This document shows, piece after piece, positions 24,503 to 31,463 of a stretch of DNA of 34,022 bases. The stretch spans positions 1 to 34,022 of the forward strand of contig JAETNT010000045.1 of the NCBI GenBank assembly GCA_021772025.1, given 5' to 3'. A model generated the notes under the pieces. It searched no databases and had not been told where the DNA came from. It was given only the letters and a program-made list of their open reading frames with translations. The stretch comes from Enterocloster bolteae. Lineage in GTDB: Bacteria; Bacillota; Clostridia; Lachnospirales; Lachnospiraceae. A program made the position numbers and the translations under genes. Numbering within the stretch: the stretch's first letter is position 1; the number at the start of each line of letters is the position of its first letter.

Positions 24503-25348
24503 ATGGTCAGAAGCAGTAAGAGGCTGGCTCTGGTTGTTGGTATTATCATAGCCGGCAGCTCGATTACCGCCTATACCAACTATTATATAACAAAACAACA
24601 GAGCAAATACCGCCAGATGGCAGTTCCTCAAGAGGAGGCAAAGACGGCAGCTTTTGCCGGGGGCATTGCCATAATAAATGAAACCGGGACGGCAATGGCC
24701 GTTCTGGGAGAAAATTCCGAAACAGAGGAAAAGGAAACAGCTTCTGAAGAGTCAGGGCTAAGCCGGAGCTTAAATACCCCCTCCCTAAAAGAGGCAGAGG
24801 CAGCCGTTTCTCCACAGGCTGCTGACACAGAGGAATCGGTGCTTTCCCAACAGAAGATATTGCCGGAAGCGGGGGTGAGAGCTGCCGGTTTTACAGCCCC
24901 CGTGGCAGATGCACAGACCAATGTGTTATCCGCCGGTCTGGCAGAAGAGAAAAATCTGGCGGCTGCAGATGAAGAAGAATCGGTTTACAGCCAAAGCAAA
25001 AGCCGGCTGGACGAGCTGGATATCCAGATTCAGAAGATGCGGGATGCCCAGGTGGATTCTACTGCCTACTCTATCAAGGCATTGGCAGATACAGAACTTA
25101 AGCTGTGGGATAGAGAGCTAAGCAATGTTTACATTCAGATTATGGATCAGCTGGATGAAGAAGAACAGATGAATCTTGCCAAGGACCAACGGGAGTGGAT
25201 GAACCAGCGGGATGTCCAGGCGGAGTCGGCTGCTCCGCGAAATAAGAGCGGATCTGTTGAAAGCGCCGGCTATACGGCTTCTCTGGCAGCTTCTACCAGG
25301 CAGAGAGCTTATGATTTGCTAGAAAGGTATCAAACTTATTTAAAATAA
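24503..25348 (+). CDS. Membrane-anchored LprI-like (DUF1311) protein
   Basis: The product is 281 residues. An uncleaved N-terminal membrane anchor (about 8-29, RLALVVGIIIAGSSITAY) is followed by roughly 120 residues of Ala/Glu/Ser-rich low-complexity sequence, then a C-terminal domain (about 185-281) with ADTELKLWDRELSNVYIQIMDQL and LAKDQREWMNQRD, matching the DUF1311/LprI family, whose best known member inhibits lysozyme. In that family conserved cysteines are common; none is present here. It is probably exposed outside the membrane on a flexible stalk. GGGATGTGA precedes the ATG. It is a single gene with its own terminator. Family call is good, function open. Confidence 0.75.
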   Translation: MVRSSKRLALVVGIIIAGSSITAYTNYYITKQQSKYRQMAVPQEEAKTAAFAGGIAIINETGTAMAVLGENSETEEKETASEESGLSRSLNTPSLKEAEAAVSPQAADTEESVLSQQKILPEAGVRAAGFTAPVADAQTNVLSAGLAEEKNLAAADEEESVYSQSKSRLDELDIQIQKMRDAQVDSTAYSIKALADTELKLWDRELSNVYIQIMDQLDEEEQMNLAKDQREWMNQRDVQAESAAPRNKSGSVESAGYTASLAASTRQRAYDLLERYQTYLK

Positions 25349-25356
25349 TTTCTTTT

Positions 25357-25381
25357 AGAGGGCGGCCGGCCCTCTTTTTTT
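25357..25381 (+). terminator. Terminator of the LprI-like gene
   Basis: AGAGGGC (25357-25363) pairs with GCCCTCT (25369-25375) around a GGCCG loop, followed by T to 25381. A strong GC-rich intrinsic terminator. Confidence 0.9.
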
Positions 25382-25392
25382 AGTTTCCCTAC

Positions 25393-25421
25393 TTGATAAA
25401 TGAATTTTCCTATGATAGGAT
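25393..25421 (+). promoter_or_regulatory. Promoter before the small membrane protein and alaS
   Basis: TTGATA (25393-25398), a 17-base spacer and TAGGAT (25416-25421). It lies directly after a terminator and before a 41-codon gene and alaS. No T-box features (stem I, GGTGG bulge, terminator) were seen in the 190 bases before alaS. Confidence 0.6.
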
Positions 25422-25473
25422 ATAAAAATGGAAAAGGGTTATAAAAAACAGCTTGATAAGGAGGTTATGATAT

Positions 25474-25599
25474 ATGGGATTTTTAACTAGCTTTGTAGGA
25501 TATGTTGTAAAAGCGGCAGTTTTTGCGTTTTTGGCATGGGCCGGTATTGTATTGGGGAAGAAATACAGGGATAAAAAGGATTCGCAAAAGGCGAATTAA
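25474..25599 (+). CDS. 41-residue single-pass membrane micro-protein
   Basis: The frame MGFLTSFVGYVVKAAVFAFLAWAGIVLGKKYRDKKDSQKAN starts with an ATG 9 bases after a perfect AAGGAGG, has a continuous hydrophobic stretch (about residues 3-27), then a Lys/Arg-rich tail (28-41), and stops 20 bases before alaS. The topology predicted by charge is outside N-terminus or shallow anchor with a cytoplasmic basic tail. I do not recognise a family. The ribosome site, promoter placement and clean architecture make it a credible gene. Confidence 0.7.
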   Translation: MGFLTSFVGYVVKAAVFAFLAWAGIVLGKKYRDKKDSQKAN

Positions 25600-25619
25600 T
25601 AGTTTGGAGGACTAAAGAC

Positions 25620-28262
25620 GTGCAGAAGTATGGTGTAAACGAATTAAGAAGAATGTTTCTGGAGTTCTTTGAAAGCAAAGGACATCTGGCAATGAAAAGC
25701 TTCTCCTTAGTTCCGCATAATGACAACAGTTTATTACTGATCAACTCTGGTATGGCGCCCTTAAAGCCCTATTTTACCGGTCAGGAGATCCCGCCCAGAA
25801 CCAGGGTGTGCACCTGCCAGAAGTGCATTCGTACCGGAGATATTGAAAATATCGGCAAGACTGCAAGGCATGGCACCTTTTTTGAAATGCTGGGCAACTT
25901 TTCTTTCGGAGATTACTTTAAACATGAAGCCATTGCCTGGTCCTGGGAATTTTTAACCCAGGTGGTAGGCCTTGAAGCCAGCCGCTTATATCCGTCGGTT
26001 TATTTGGAAGATGACGAGGCATTTGAGATTTGGAATAAAGAGATTGGCATCCCGGCAGAGCGGATTTTCCGATTCGGCAAAGAGGACAACTTTTGGGAGC
26101 ACGGTTCCGGTCCCTGCGGCCCCTGTTCCGAGATTTACTATGATCGGGGCGAAAAGTACGGCTGCGGTAAGCCGGATTGTACCGTAGGCTGTGAATGTGA
26201 CCGTTATATTGAGGTTTGGAACAATGTCTTTACCCAGTTTGACAACGACGGCCACGGCAACTATACCGAGCTGGAGCACAAGAATATTGACACCGGCATG
26301 GGCTTAGAGCGTCTGGCAGTGGTGGTACAGGATGTAGATTCCCTGTTTACCGTTGACACCAATAAAGCGCTGCTGGATCGTGTCTGTCAGCTGGCTCACA
26401 CAGAGTATCAGGCTGACCACGAAAAGGATGTTTCTCTTCGTATTGTAACCGATCACATTAAATCCTGTACCTTTATGATTTCCGACGGCATTATGCCTTC
26501 CAATGAAGGAAGAGGCTATGTCCTGCGCCGCCTTCTGCGCCGTGCTGCCCGTCATGGCAGAAAATTAGGCATTGAGGGGAAATTCTTAGCAGATTTAAGC
26601 AGCACTGTTATCAGTCTTTCCAAAGACGGCTATCCGGAGCTGGAAGAAAAGAAAGCTATGATTTTTAAGGTGCTTTCGGAAGAAGAGGACAAGTTTAACA
26701 GAACTATCGATCAGGGGCTTGCTATTTTAGGGGACATGGAGGAAAAGATGGCGGCAGAGGACAGCAAAAAGCTGTCTGGCGCTGATGCCTTTAAGTTATA
26801 TGATACCTATGGCTTCCCCTTAGATTTAACCAAGGAGATTTTGGAAGAAAAGGGCATGGAGGTAGATGAGGACGGCTTTACCGCCGCCATGAAGGAGCAG
26901 AAGGAAAAAGCCAGAAAGGCCAGAAAGACTACCAACTATATGGGTGCTGATGTAACGGTATATCAGTCCATTGATGCCGCTGTCACCACCAGATTTGTAG
27001 GTTATGACCGTCTGGTTCATAACTCTGAGATCACTGTTCTCACCACAGAAGACGAGATTGTAGAGGCGCTGACTGACGGCCAAAAGGGAACCATTTTAGT
27101 GGAGGAAACTCCCTTCTATGGCACCATGGGCGGTCAGCAGGGCGATACCGGGGCGATAATAAGCGAAAGCGGCGAATTTAAAGTAGAAGATACCATTCAC
27201 TTACAGGGCGGAAAGGTTGGCCATGTGGGTATTATGGTAAAAGGCATGTTCCAAACCGGGGAGACGGTTACTTTAAAAGTATGCGAAAAGATGCGCCGCT
27301 CCACAGAGAAGAACCACAGTGCAACCCACCTGCTTCACAAGGCTCTCCGAACCGTTTTGGGAACCCACGTAGAACAGGCAGGATCCTTTGTGGCTCCGGA
27401 TCGCCTCCGCTTCGACTTTACTCATTTCTCTGCTATGACAGGGGATGAAATTGCCAGAGTTGAGGCCATTGTAAATGAAGAGATCCGCCGCTCCTTACCT
27501 GTAGTGACTCAGGAAATGTCTTTAGACGATGCCAAAAAGACCGGCGCCATGGCTCTGTTTGGCGAAAAATACGGAGATGTAGTCCGGGTGGTAAAGATGG
27601 GAGATTTCTCCACAGAACTCTGCGGCGGCACCCATGTATCCGACACCGGGGCCATTCAGGCATTTAAAATCCTGTCTGAGGCCGGTATTGCAGCAGGTGT
27701 GCGCCGTATTGAGGCCCTCACTGCAGACGGCCTGATGAGCTACTATAAAGAGGCGGAAAATGAGCTTCATGCTGCGGCTAAGACTGCTAAAACCACTCCC
27801 GCTGCATTAAATGCCAAAATTGAGGCAATGCTGGAAGAGATTAAGGCTCTTCACTCTGAAAACGAGAAGCTGAAAAGCAAACTGGCCAACGAGGCCATGG
27901 GAGACGTTATGAGTCAGGTTCAGGAGATTCAGGGTGTAAAATTACTGGCCATTAAGGTGACGGATGTAGATATGAACGGCCTGCGTAATTTGGGCGACCA
28001 GTTAAAAGAAAAGCTGGGAGAAGGCGTAATTGTCATTGCTTCTGTGGCAGAAGGCAAAGTTAATTTAATGGCAGCTGCAACAGAGGGCGCTCAGAAAAAG
28101 GGCGCTCATGCCGGAAATCTGATTAAAGCCATTGCCGGACTGGTTGGCGGCGGCGGCGGCGGACGTCCCGGTATGGCTCAGGCAGGGGGAAAGAACCCGG
28201 CCGGAGTGGATGATGCGCTGAAGGAAGCAGCAAAAGTTGTTGGAGATCAGATAAAATCATAA
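25620..28262 (+). CDS. alaS: Alanyl-tRNA synthetase
   Basis: The 880-residue class II synthetase charges tRNA-Ala and clears Ser/Gly mischarging. The catalytic core starts YGVNELRRMFLEFFESKGH; the editing domain has the zinc ligands H566, H570 (HSATHLLHKAL), C668 and H672 (CGGTH); the C-Ala domain with a Gly-rich GGGGGGRPGMAQAGG end is complete. The start is a GTG at 25620, 9 bases after GGAGG; the next in-frame ATG would remove conserved residues. It is preceded by a membrane micro-protein and followed by rpsU with its own promoter. Confidence 0.98.
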   Translation: MQKYGVNELRRMFLEFFESKGHLAMKSFSLVPHNDNSLLLINSGMAPLKPYFTGQEIPPRTRVCTCQKCIRTGDIENIGKTARHGTFFEMLGNFSFGDYFKHEAIAWSWEFLTQVVGLEASRLYPSVYLEDDEAFEIWNKEIGIPAERIFRFGKEDNFWEHGSGPCGPCSEIYYDRGEKYGCGKPDCTVGCECDRYIEVWNNVFTQFDNDGHGNYTELEHKNIDTGMGLERLAVVVQDVDSLFTVDTNKALLDRVCQLAHTEYQADHEKDVSLRIVTDHIKSCTFMISDGIMPSNEGRGYVLRRLLRRAARHGRKLGIEGKFLADLSSTVISLSKDGYPELEEKKAMIFKVLSEEEDKFNRTIDQGLAILGDMEEKMAAEDSKKLSGADAFKLYDTYGFPLDLTKEILEEKGMEVDEDGFTAAMKEQKEKARKARKTTNYMGADVTVYQSIDAAVTTRFVGYDRLVHNSEITVLTTEDEIVEALTDGQKGTILVEETPFYGTMGGQQGDTGAIISESGEFKVEDTIHLQGGKVGHVGIMVKGMFQTGETVTLKVCEKMRRSTEKNHSATHLLHKALRTVLGTHVEQAGSFVAPDRLRFDFTHFSAMTGDEIARVEAIVNEEIRRSLPVVTQEMSLDDAKKTGAMALFGEKYGDVVRVVKMGDFSTELCGGTHVSDTGAIQAFKILSEAGIAAGVRRIEALTADGLMSYYKEAENELHAAAKTAKTTPAALNAKIEAMLEEIKALHSENEKLKSKLANEAMGDVMSQVQEIQGVKLLAIKVTDVDMNGLRNLGDQLKEKLGEGVIVIASVAEGKVNLMAAATEGAQKKGAHAGNLIKAIAGLVGGGGGGRPGMAQAGGKNPAGVDDALKEAAKVVGDQIKS

Positions 28263-28269
28263 AATCTTC

Positions 28270-28297
28270 TTGACGTATGGTAAATTTATGATATAAT
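28270..28297 (+). promoter_or_regulatory. Promoter of rpsU
   Basis: TTGACG (28270-28275), a 16-base spacer and TATAAT (28292-28297). The leader of about 70 bases contains a 7-bp stem, CAGTTGT (28323-28329) with ACAACTG (28345-28351), ending right at the GGAGGGAGGT ribosome-site region. Confidence 0.8.
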
Positions 28298-28373
28298 CAA
28301 TTCAGTGTGAAAAATACCCATACAGTTGTATTACGCACAATTACACAACTGGAGGGAGGTTAGGTGTGAGGCT

Positions 28374-28550
28374 ATGTCAAACGTAATTGTTAAAGATAAC
28401 GAGAGCTTAGACAGCGCTTTACGCAGATTCAAGAGAAACTGCGCGAAGGCTGGTATTCAGCAGGAAATTCGTAAGAGAGAACATTACGAGAAACCCAGCG
28501 TAAGACGCAAGAAAAAGTCTGAAGCTGCAAGAAAGCGTAAGTATAATTAA
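28374..28550 (+). CDS. rpsU: 30S ribosomal protein S21
   Basis: The 58-residue, very basic protein [21 protein letters not shown]... is diagnostic of S21, the small 30S-platform protein involved in initiation. The frame is open upstream to 28326, but the ATG at 28374 gives the family N-terminus; AGGTGTGAGG lies just before it. It is monocistronic, with its own promoter and terminator. Confidence 0.97.
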   Translation: MSNVIVKDNESLDSALRRFKRNCAKAGIQQEIRKREHYEKPSVRRKKKSEAARKRKYN

Positions 28551-28565
28551 TGTTGATCTCAAAAG

Positions 28566-28597
28566 GAGTCATTGCATTGTAGCAATGACTCTCTTTT
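28566..28597 (+). terminator. Terminator of rpsU
   Basis: GAGTCATTGC (28566-28575) and GCAATGACTC (28582-28591) form a perfect 10-bp stem with loop ATTGTA, followed by T to 28597. Confidence 0.92.
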
Positions 28598-28616
28598 TAA
28601 TAAAATTTATCTGTAT

Positions 28617-28659
28617 ACCCTCAGCGGACAAGGAGATACTTGCCTTGTTCACTGAGGGT
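28617..28659 (+). repeat. Large inverted repeat before the PTS HPr gene
   Basis: ACCCTCAGCGGACAAGG (28617-28633) pairs with CCTTGTTCACTGAGGGT (28643-28659), 17 positions with one mismatch and one G-U, around a 9-base loop. No T run follows, so it is not a simple terminator. A smaller related repeat, TACCTTC/GAAGGTA at 28967-28987, follows the HPr stop; both share CACTGA(G/A)GGTA. It may be an operator or RNA target of the regulator encoded at 29023. Confidence 0.65.
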
Positions 28660-28708
28660 AATAAGGTTGTTGGAAAAAAGGATACAAAAGAGTTGAGGGG
28701 CTTTGGAA

Positions 28709-28966
28709 ATGAAAAAATTTCAATATACGATTCGTGATAAAATGGGACTTCATGCACAGCCAGCAGGTTTTTTGGTAAAGACAGCCATGTCATTTCCCTG
28801 TAAAATAACCATTGTAGGGGAGGCAAGGCAGGCGGATGCCAAAAAAATCTTAGCTGTTGTCGGGCTGGGGATAAAATTTGGGCAGAAAATTATCGTAACA
28901 GCGGATGGAGAACAGGAAGAAGAGGCAATAAAAGCGCTAAAAGAATTTTTTGATAAAAATCTTTGA
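28709..28966 (+). CDS. HPr-like phosphocarrier with altered active site
   Basis: The product is 85 residues, HPr fold (PTS phosphocarrier that passes phosphate from enzyme I to EIIA). The phosphorylated H15 is kept in GLHAQPAG, but the normally conserved R17 is Q17, and the regulatory Ser46 position is K46 (DAKKILAVV), so HPr kinase could not modify it for catabolite repression. The ATG at 28709 behind GAGGGG is preferred to the TTG at 28703. It heads a beta-glucoside PTS locus, just before the PRD regulator, suggesting a dedicated phosphate carrier for this system rather than the general HPr. Confidence 0.88.
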   Translation: MKKFQYTIRDKMGLHAQPAGFLVKTAMSFPCKITIVGEARQADAKKILAVVGLGIKFGQKIIVTADGEQEEEAIKALKEFFDKNL

Positions 28967-29022
28967 TACCTTCGTCCACTGAAGGTAAACCACGGACAGC
29001 AAAGCATAAGGAGCAGGAACAA

Positions 29023-30915
29023 GTGAAAAACAACAAGCAAAACCAGTTGCTTCAGATTCTTTCAGAAACAGAACAGAGTATTCCCGCCGCAATTCTGGCT
29101 GGTCGGCTTGGCATCAGTGAGAGGACAGTCCGCAACTATATTAAAGAGTTAAATGACGCTAAAGGCATATCCATCATTTCATCACATGAGGGCTATCGGC
29201 TCCAGAATAAGACATTGATCCAGAATAACGTTCTTTCTAGCAATGAGGCGCGGAGTTGGCAGGTACTCTCCGATTTACTGACCAGTAAAGATGGGATAAA
29301 TGCCTTTGACGAGGCAGATAATCTTTTTGTCAGTGCCAGCACAGTGGTCAACATCATCATCCCGCAGATAAAAAGTATGATTAAAGAATACGGATTAACC
29401 ATAGAGTCTAAAAACTATCAATTTTACCTTAAGGGAAGCGAGCGGAATAAACGGCGGCTGATCGGATATATTGCCACCAGCGATTCCTATAGTTTCTGGA
29501 AAACAGACGAATCCCTTGTCCAGCTATTTCCGGAGCAGGATATTGATGGAATTATGCAGGAACTGTATCCGGTTTTTGAGAAAGCCCAGATTTATCTCAA
29601 TGACTACTCTCTGAACAATTTGTTGGTCCATATCCTGGTGATACTGATTCGGCTTCAGTCAGGGGATGGTTTGGACGAGCCAGAAGCATCGGCCTCCACA
29701 GACAGACTTTTAGAATCCCTGTATGACAGGGAAGAAATTAAAGTTTTGGCAGACAGGATTTCCGCAAATTTTCTGGAAAATCATGGGATTCAGATTCCTG
29801 AGAGGGATTATCAGCAAATTTTGATTTTAATAGCCCTGTCCGCAGAGCATGAGACCGTAGACATCCGAAGCATGATAAGCCACGAGTTTATCAGCAATGT
29901 AGCTTCCATCCTGTCTTTGGTGTCAAAGCGATATTGCATTCTGGAATTTGACAATGATTTTATTATGCAGTTCGTTCTTCATGTATACTATGCTTACCAG
30001 CGATGCGCCTATCAAATGGGGATCCCTAATCCAGTGGGGCCTCAACTAAAAAAGGATTACGCTCCTGTTTATGATATGGCGGTATTTTTTGCCCATAATT
30101 TTTCTGATATTTACCAGGTAACCTTTAGTGAAGATGAGATTGCCTTTATTGCCTTTCACTTTGGGGCTTATCTGGAAAACAGCAAGCAGCACAAAGAGCT
30201 GGTGACTTGCACTATTGTGGTAGAGTCTTACCATTCCTACTCGAAAAAGCTGGTAAATGAAATCAGTGAAACCTTTAAAGAACGGCTCCTTATTCGAAAT
30301 GTACTCTCTCTCAACTGCTTTTTACAGCACGCCACGGTTAGCGATTTGGTTATTACCACCTTGCCGGCAGAAAGTGACGGAAGACGTATTGTGCAGGTCA
30401 GTCCTATTCTGACAAGAAAAAATATGGATGTTATCCGTGAAAAGCTGGACGAGATTGAGGAAGAGAAAAAACTGCTGCACACCCGTACTTTTTTCCAAAG
30501 TTTGTTTCATAAGGAATTGTATTTTCGGAATCTTGTCCTTGAGGATGAGGAGGCATATATACGGTTTATGGGAAAACAATGCCTGGAACATGGCTTTATA
30601 AAGGAAGCTTTTATAAAAGACGTCCTTTTGCGGGAGTCCGTCTCAAGTACGGCTTTTACGGATGTTCTGGCAATGCCCCACGCTATCAGCCAGAATGCGG
30701 AGCAATCTTTTATCTGTGTAGTCCACAACAACATGCCCATTCGGTGGGGCAGAAAAATGGTGCATTTCATCCTTATGGTGGGGATCGCCAAAGACGAGAT
30801 GAAATATTTCACTCCTGCCTTTGACTTGGTAGTGGACTTGTTCAACTCCACCAACCGAACCATAGAGTTATTGAAAACCAGCACATTTGAAGAATTTTGC
30901 AGGTGTATAAATTGA
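29023..30915 (+). CDS. PRD-domain transcription regulator with EIIA domain
   Basis: The 630-residue regulator is of the LicR/MtlR type. Order: winged helix-turn-helix (about 5-60, ILAGRLGISERTVRNYIKEL), a second helix-turn-helix (about 95-145), PRD1 with H203 (LVHILVIL), PRD2 with H320 (FVLHVYYAY) and H379 (AFHFGAYLE), an EIIB-like part (about 393-480) and a C-terminal EIIA with H553 (AMPHAIS). Phosphorylation of the PRD and EIIA histidines by PTS proteins normally sets activity. In the EIIB-like part the usual cysteine seems replaced by E401 (IVVES). The start GTG at 29023 follows AAGGAG; the open frame upstream overlaps HPr. Likely activator of the EIIB-EIIC-EIIA operon next to it. Confidence 0.88.
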   Translation: MKNNKQNQLLQILSETEQSIPAAILAGRLGISERTVRNYIKELNDAKGISIISSHEGYRLQNKTLIQNNVLSSNEARSWQVLSDLLTSKDGINAFDEADNLFVSASTVVNIIIPQIKSMIKEYGLTIESKNYQFYLKGSERNKRRLIGYIATSDSYSFWKTDESLVQLFPEQDIDGIMQELYPVFEKAQIYLNDYSLNNLLVHILVILIRLQSGDGLDEPEASASTDRLLESLYDREEIKVLADRISANFLENHGIQIPERDYQQILILIALSAEHETVDIRSMISHEFISNVASILSLVSKRYCILEFDNDFIMQFVLHVYYAYQRCAYQMGIPNPVGPQLKKDYAPVYDMAVFFAHNFSDIYQVTFSEDEIAFIAFHFGAYLENSKQHKELVTCTIVVESYHSYSKKLVNEISETFKERLLIRNVLSLNCFLQHATVSDLVITTLPAESDGRRIVQVSPILTRKNMDVIREKLDEIEEEKKLLHTRTFFQSLFHKELYFRNLVLEDEEAYIRFMGKQCLEHGFIKEAFIKDVLLRESVSSTAFTDVLAMPHAISQNAEQSFICVVHNNMPIRWGRKMVHFILMVGIAKDEMKYFTPAFDLVVDLFNSTNRTIELLKTSTFEEFCRCIN

Positions 30916-30926
30916 TCTATTTGATA

Positions 30927-30975
30927 TCCACAGCGTCTTTTGGGTAGAGAACCATTGGCACGCTGTGGAATTTTT
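30927..30975 (+). terminator. Terminator of the regulator gene
   Basis: TCCACAGCGT (30927-30936) and ACGCTGTGGA (30960-30969) form a perfect 10-bp stem enclosing a smaller GGGT/ACC pairing, followed by ATTTTT. The same inverted repeat could also be an operator, since a TATAAT follows at 30981. Confidence 0.7.
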
Positions 30976-30991
30976 ATGCCTATAATGATTT

Positions 30992-31035
30992 TTCCGGCAA
31001 GGCGGCAATCTGTCTATATTGCCGCCTTACTGGAA
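30992..31035 (+). repeat. Second large hairpin upstream of the PTS genes
   Basis: AAGGCGGCAAT (30999-31009) and ATTGCCGCCTT (31018-31028) pair perfectly, extended outward by TTCC (30992-30995) with GGAA (31032-31035); the loop is CTGTCTAT. A T-rich stretch (TTTGTTTTATTTTTT) follows five bases later. It may be a second terminator, or the 5' end of a transcript starting from TATAAT at 30981. Confidence 0.6.
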
Positions 31036-31045
31036 AGAACTTTGT

Positions 31046-31074
31046 TTTATTTTTTAGAAAAAACATCCTAAAAT
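31046..31074 (+). promoter_or_regulatory. Possible activator-dependent promoter of the PTS operon
   Basis: TTTATT (31046-31051), a 17-base spacer and TAAAAT (31069-31074). The -10 is good and the -35 poor, as expected if an activator such as the neighbouring PRD protein is needed. An alternative -10, TATAAT at 30981-30986, has no recognisable -35. Confidence 0.3.
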
Positions 31075-31125
31075 AGCAGTACAAAGAACAGAAAAATATA
31101 CAAAAAAGAAAGGGGAATTGTTATT

Positions 31126-31437
31126 ATGGTCAGAATTTTACTGGCATGTGGCATTGGGGCATCTACGGGATTTATGGCAGCCAATATGAGAAAGGCGGCC
31201 AAGGCGCAGAATCTGGATGTGACCATTCATGCAGTCAGCAAATCACAAGTATCAGAGTATGCAGATAAAATCGATGTCCTTCTATTAGGTCCTCACTTTT
31301 CTGCGGAAGTGCCGGAGTATCAGGAGATGCTGAAAGGTCACAATGTAAAGGTTACATCCATTGACCCGGACGATTATGCTGCTTTGGATGGAGAAAGCAT
31401 TCTGGAGGATGCCATTGCGTTCTACAATGAAGGCTAA
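31126..31437 (+). CDS. PTS lactose/cellobiose-family EIIB
   Basis: The 103-residue cytoplasmic EIIB passes phosphate from EIIA to the incoming sugar. The phosphorylated cysteine is C8 in ILLACGIGASTGFMA, placed as in cellobiose-type EIIB. AAAGGGG lies about 10 bases before the ATG. It is the first gene of the operon EIIB-EIIC-EIIA-phosphoglucosidase, in the order of many cel/lic operons. Confidence 0.93.
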   Translation: MVRILLACGIGASTGFMAANMRKAAKAQNLDVTIHAVSKSQVSEYADKIDVLLLGPHFSAEVPEYQEMLKGHNVKVTSIDPDDYAALDGESILEDAIAFYNEG

Positions 31438-31463
31438 AATCTATGATATAGGAGAAAATGGTT

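Noticed and set aside
25393..25619. T-box leader for alaS
   Set aside because: No T-box bulge sequence, specifier stem or terminator was found; the space is taken by a promoter and a 41-codon frame.
30953..30975. Sigma-54 promoter before the PTS operon (TGGCAC at 30956 region)
   Set aside because: The GC-containing -12 element is missing: five bases after TGGCAC comes GGAAT, not TTGCA/T, and the regulator lacks a sigma-54 activator domain.
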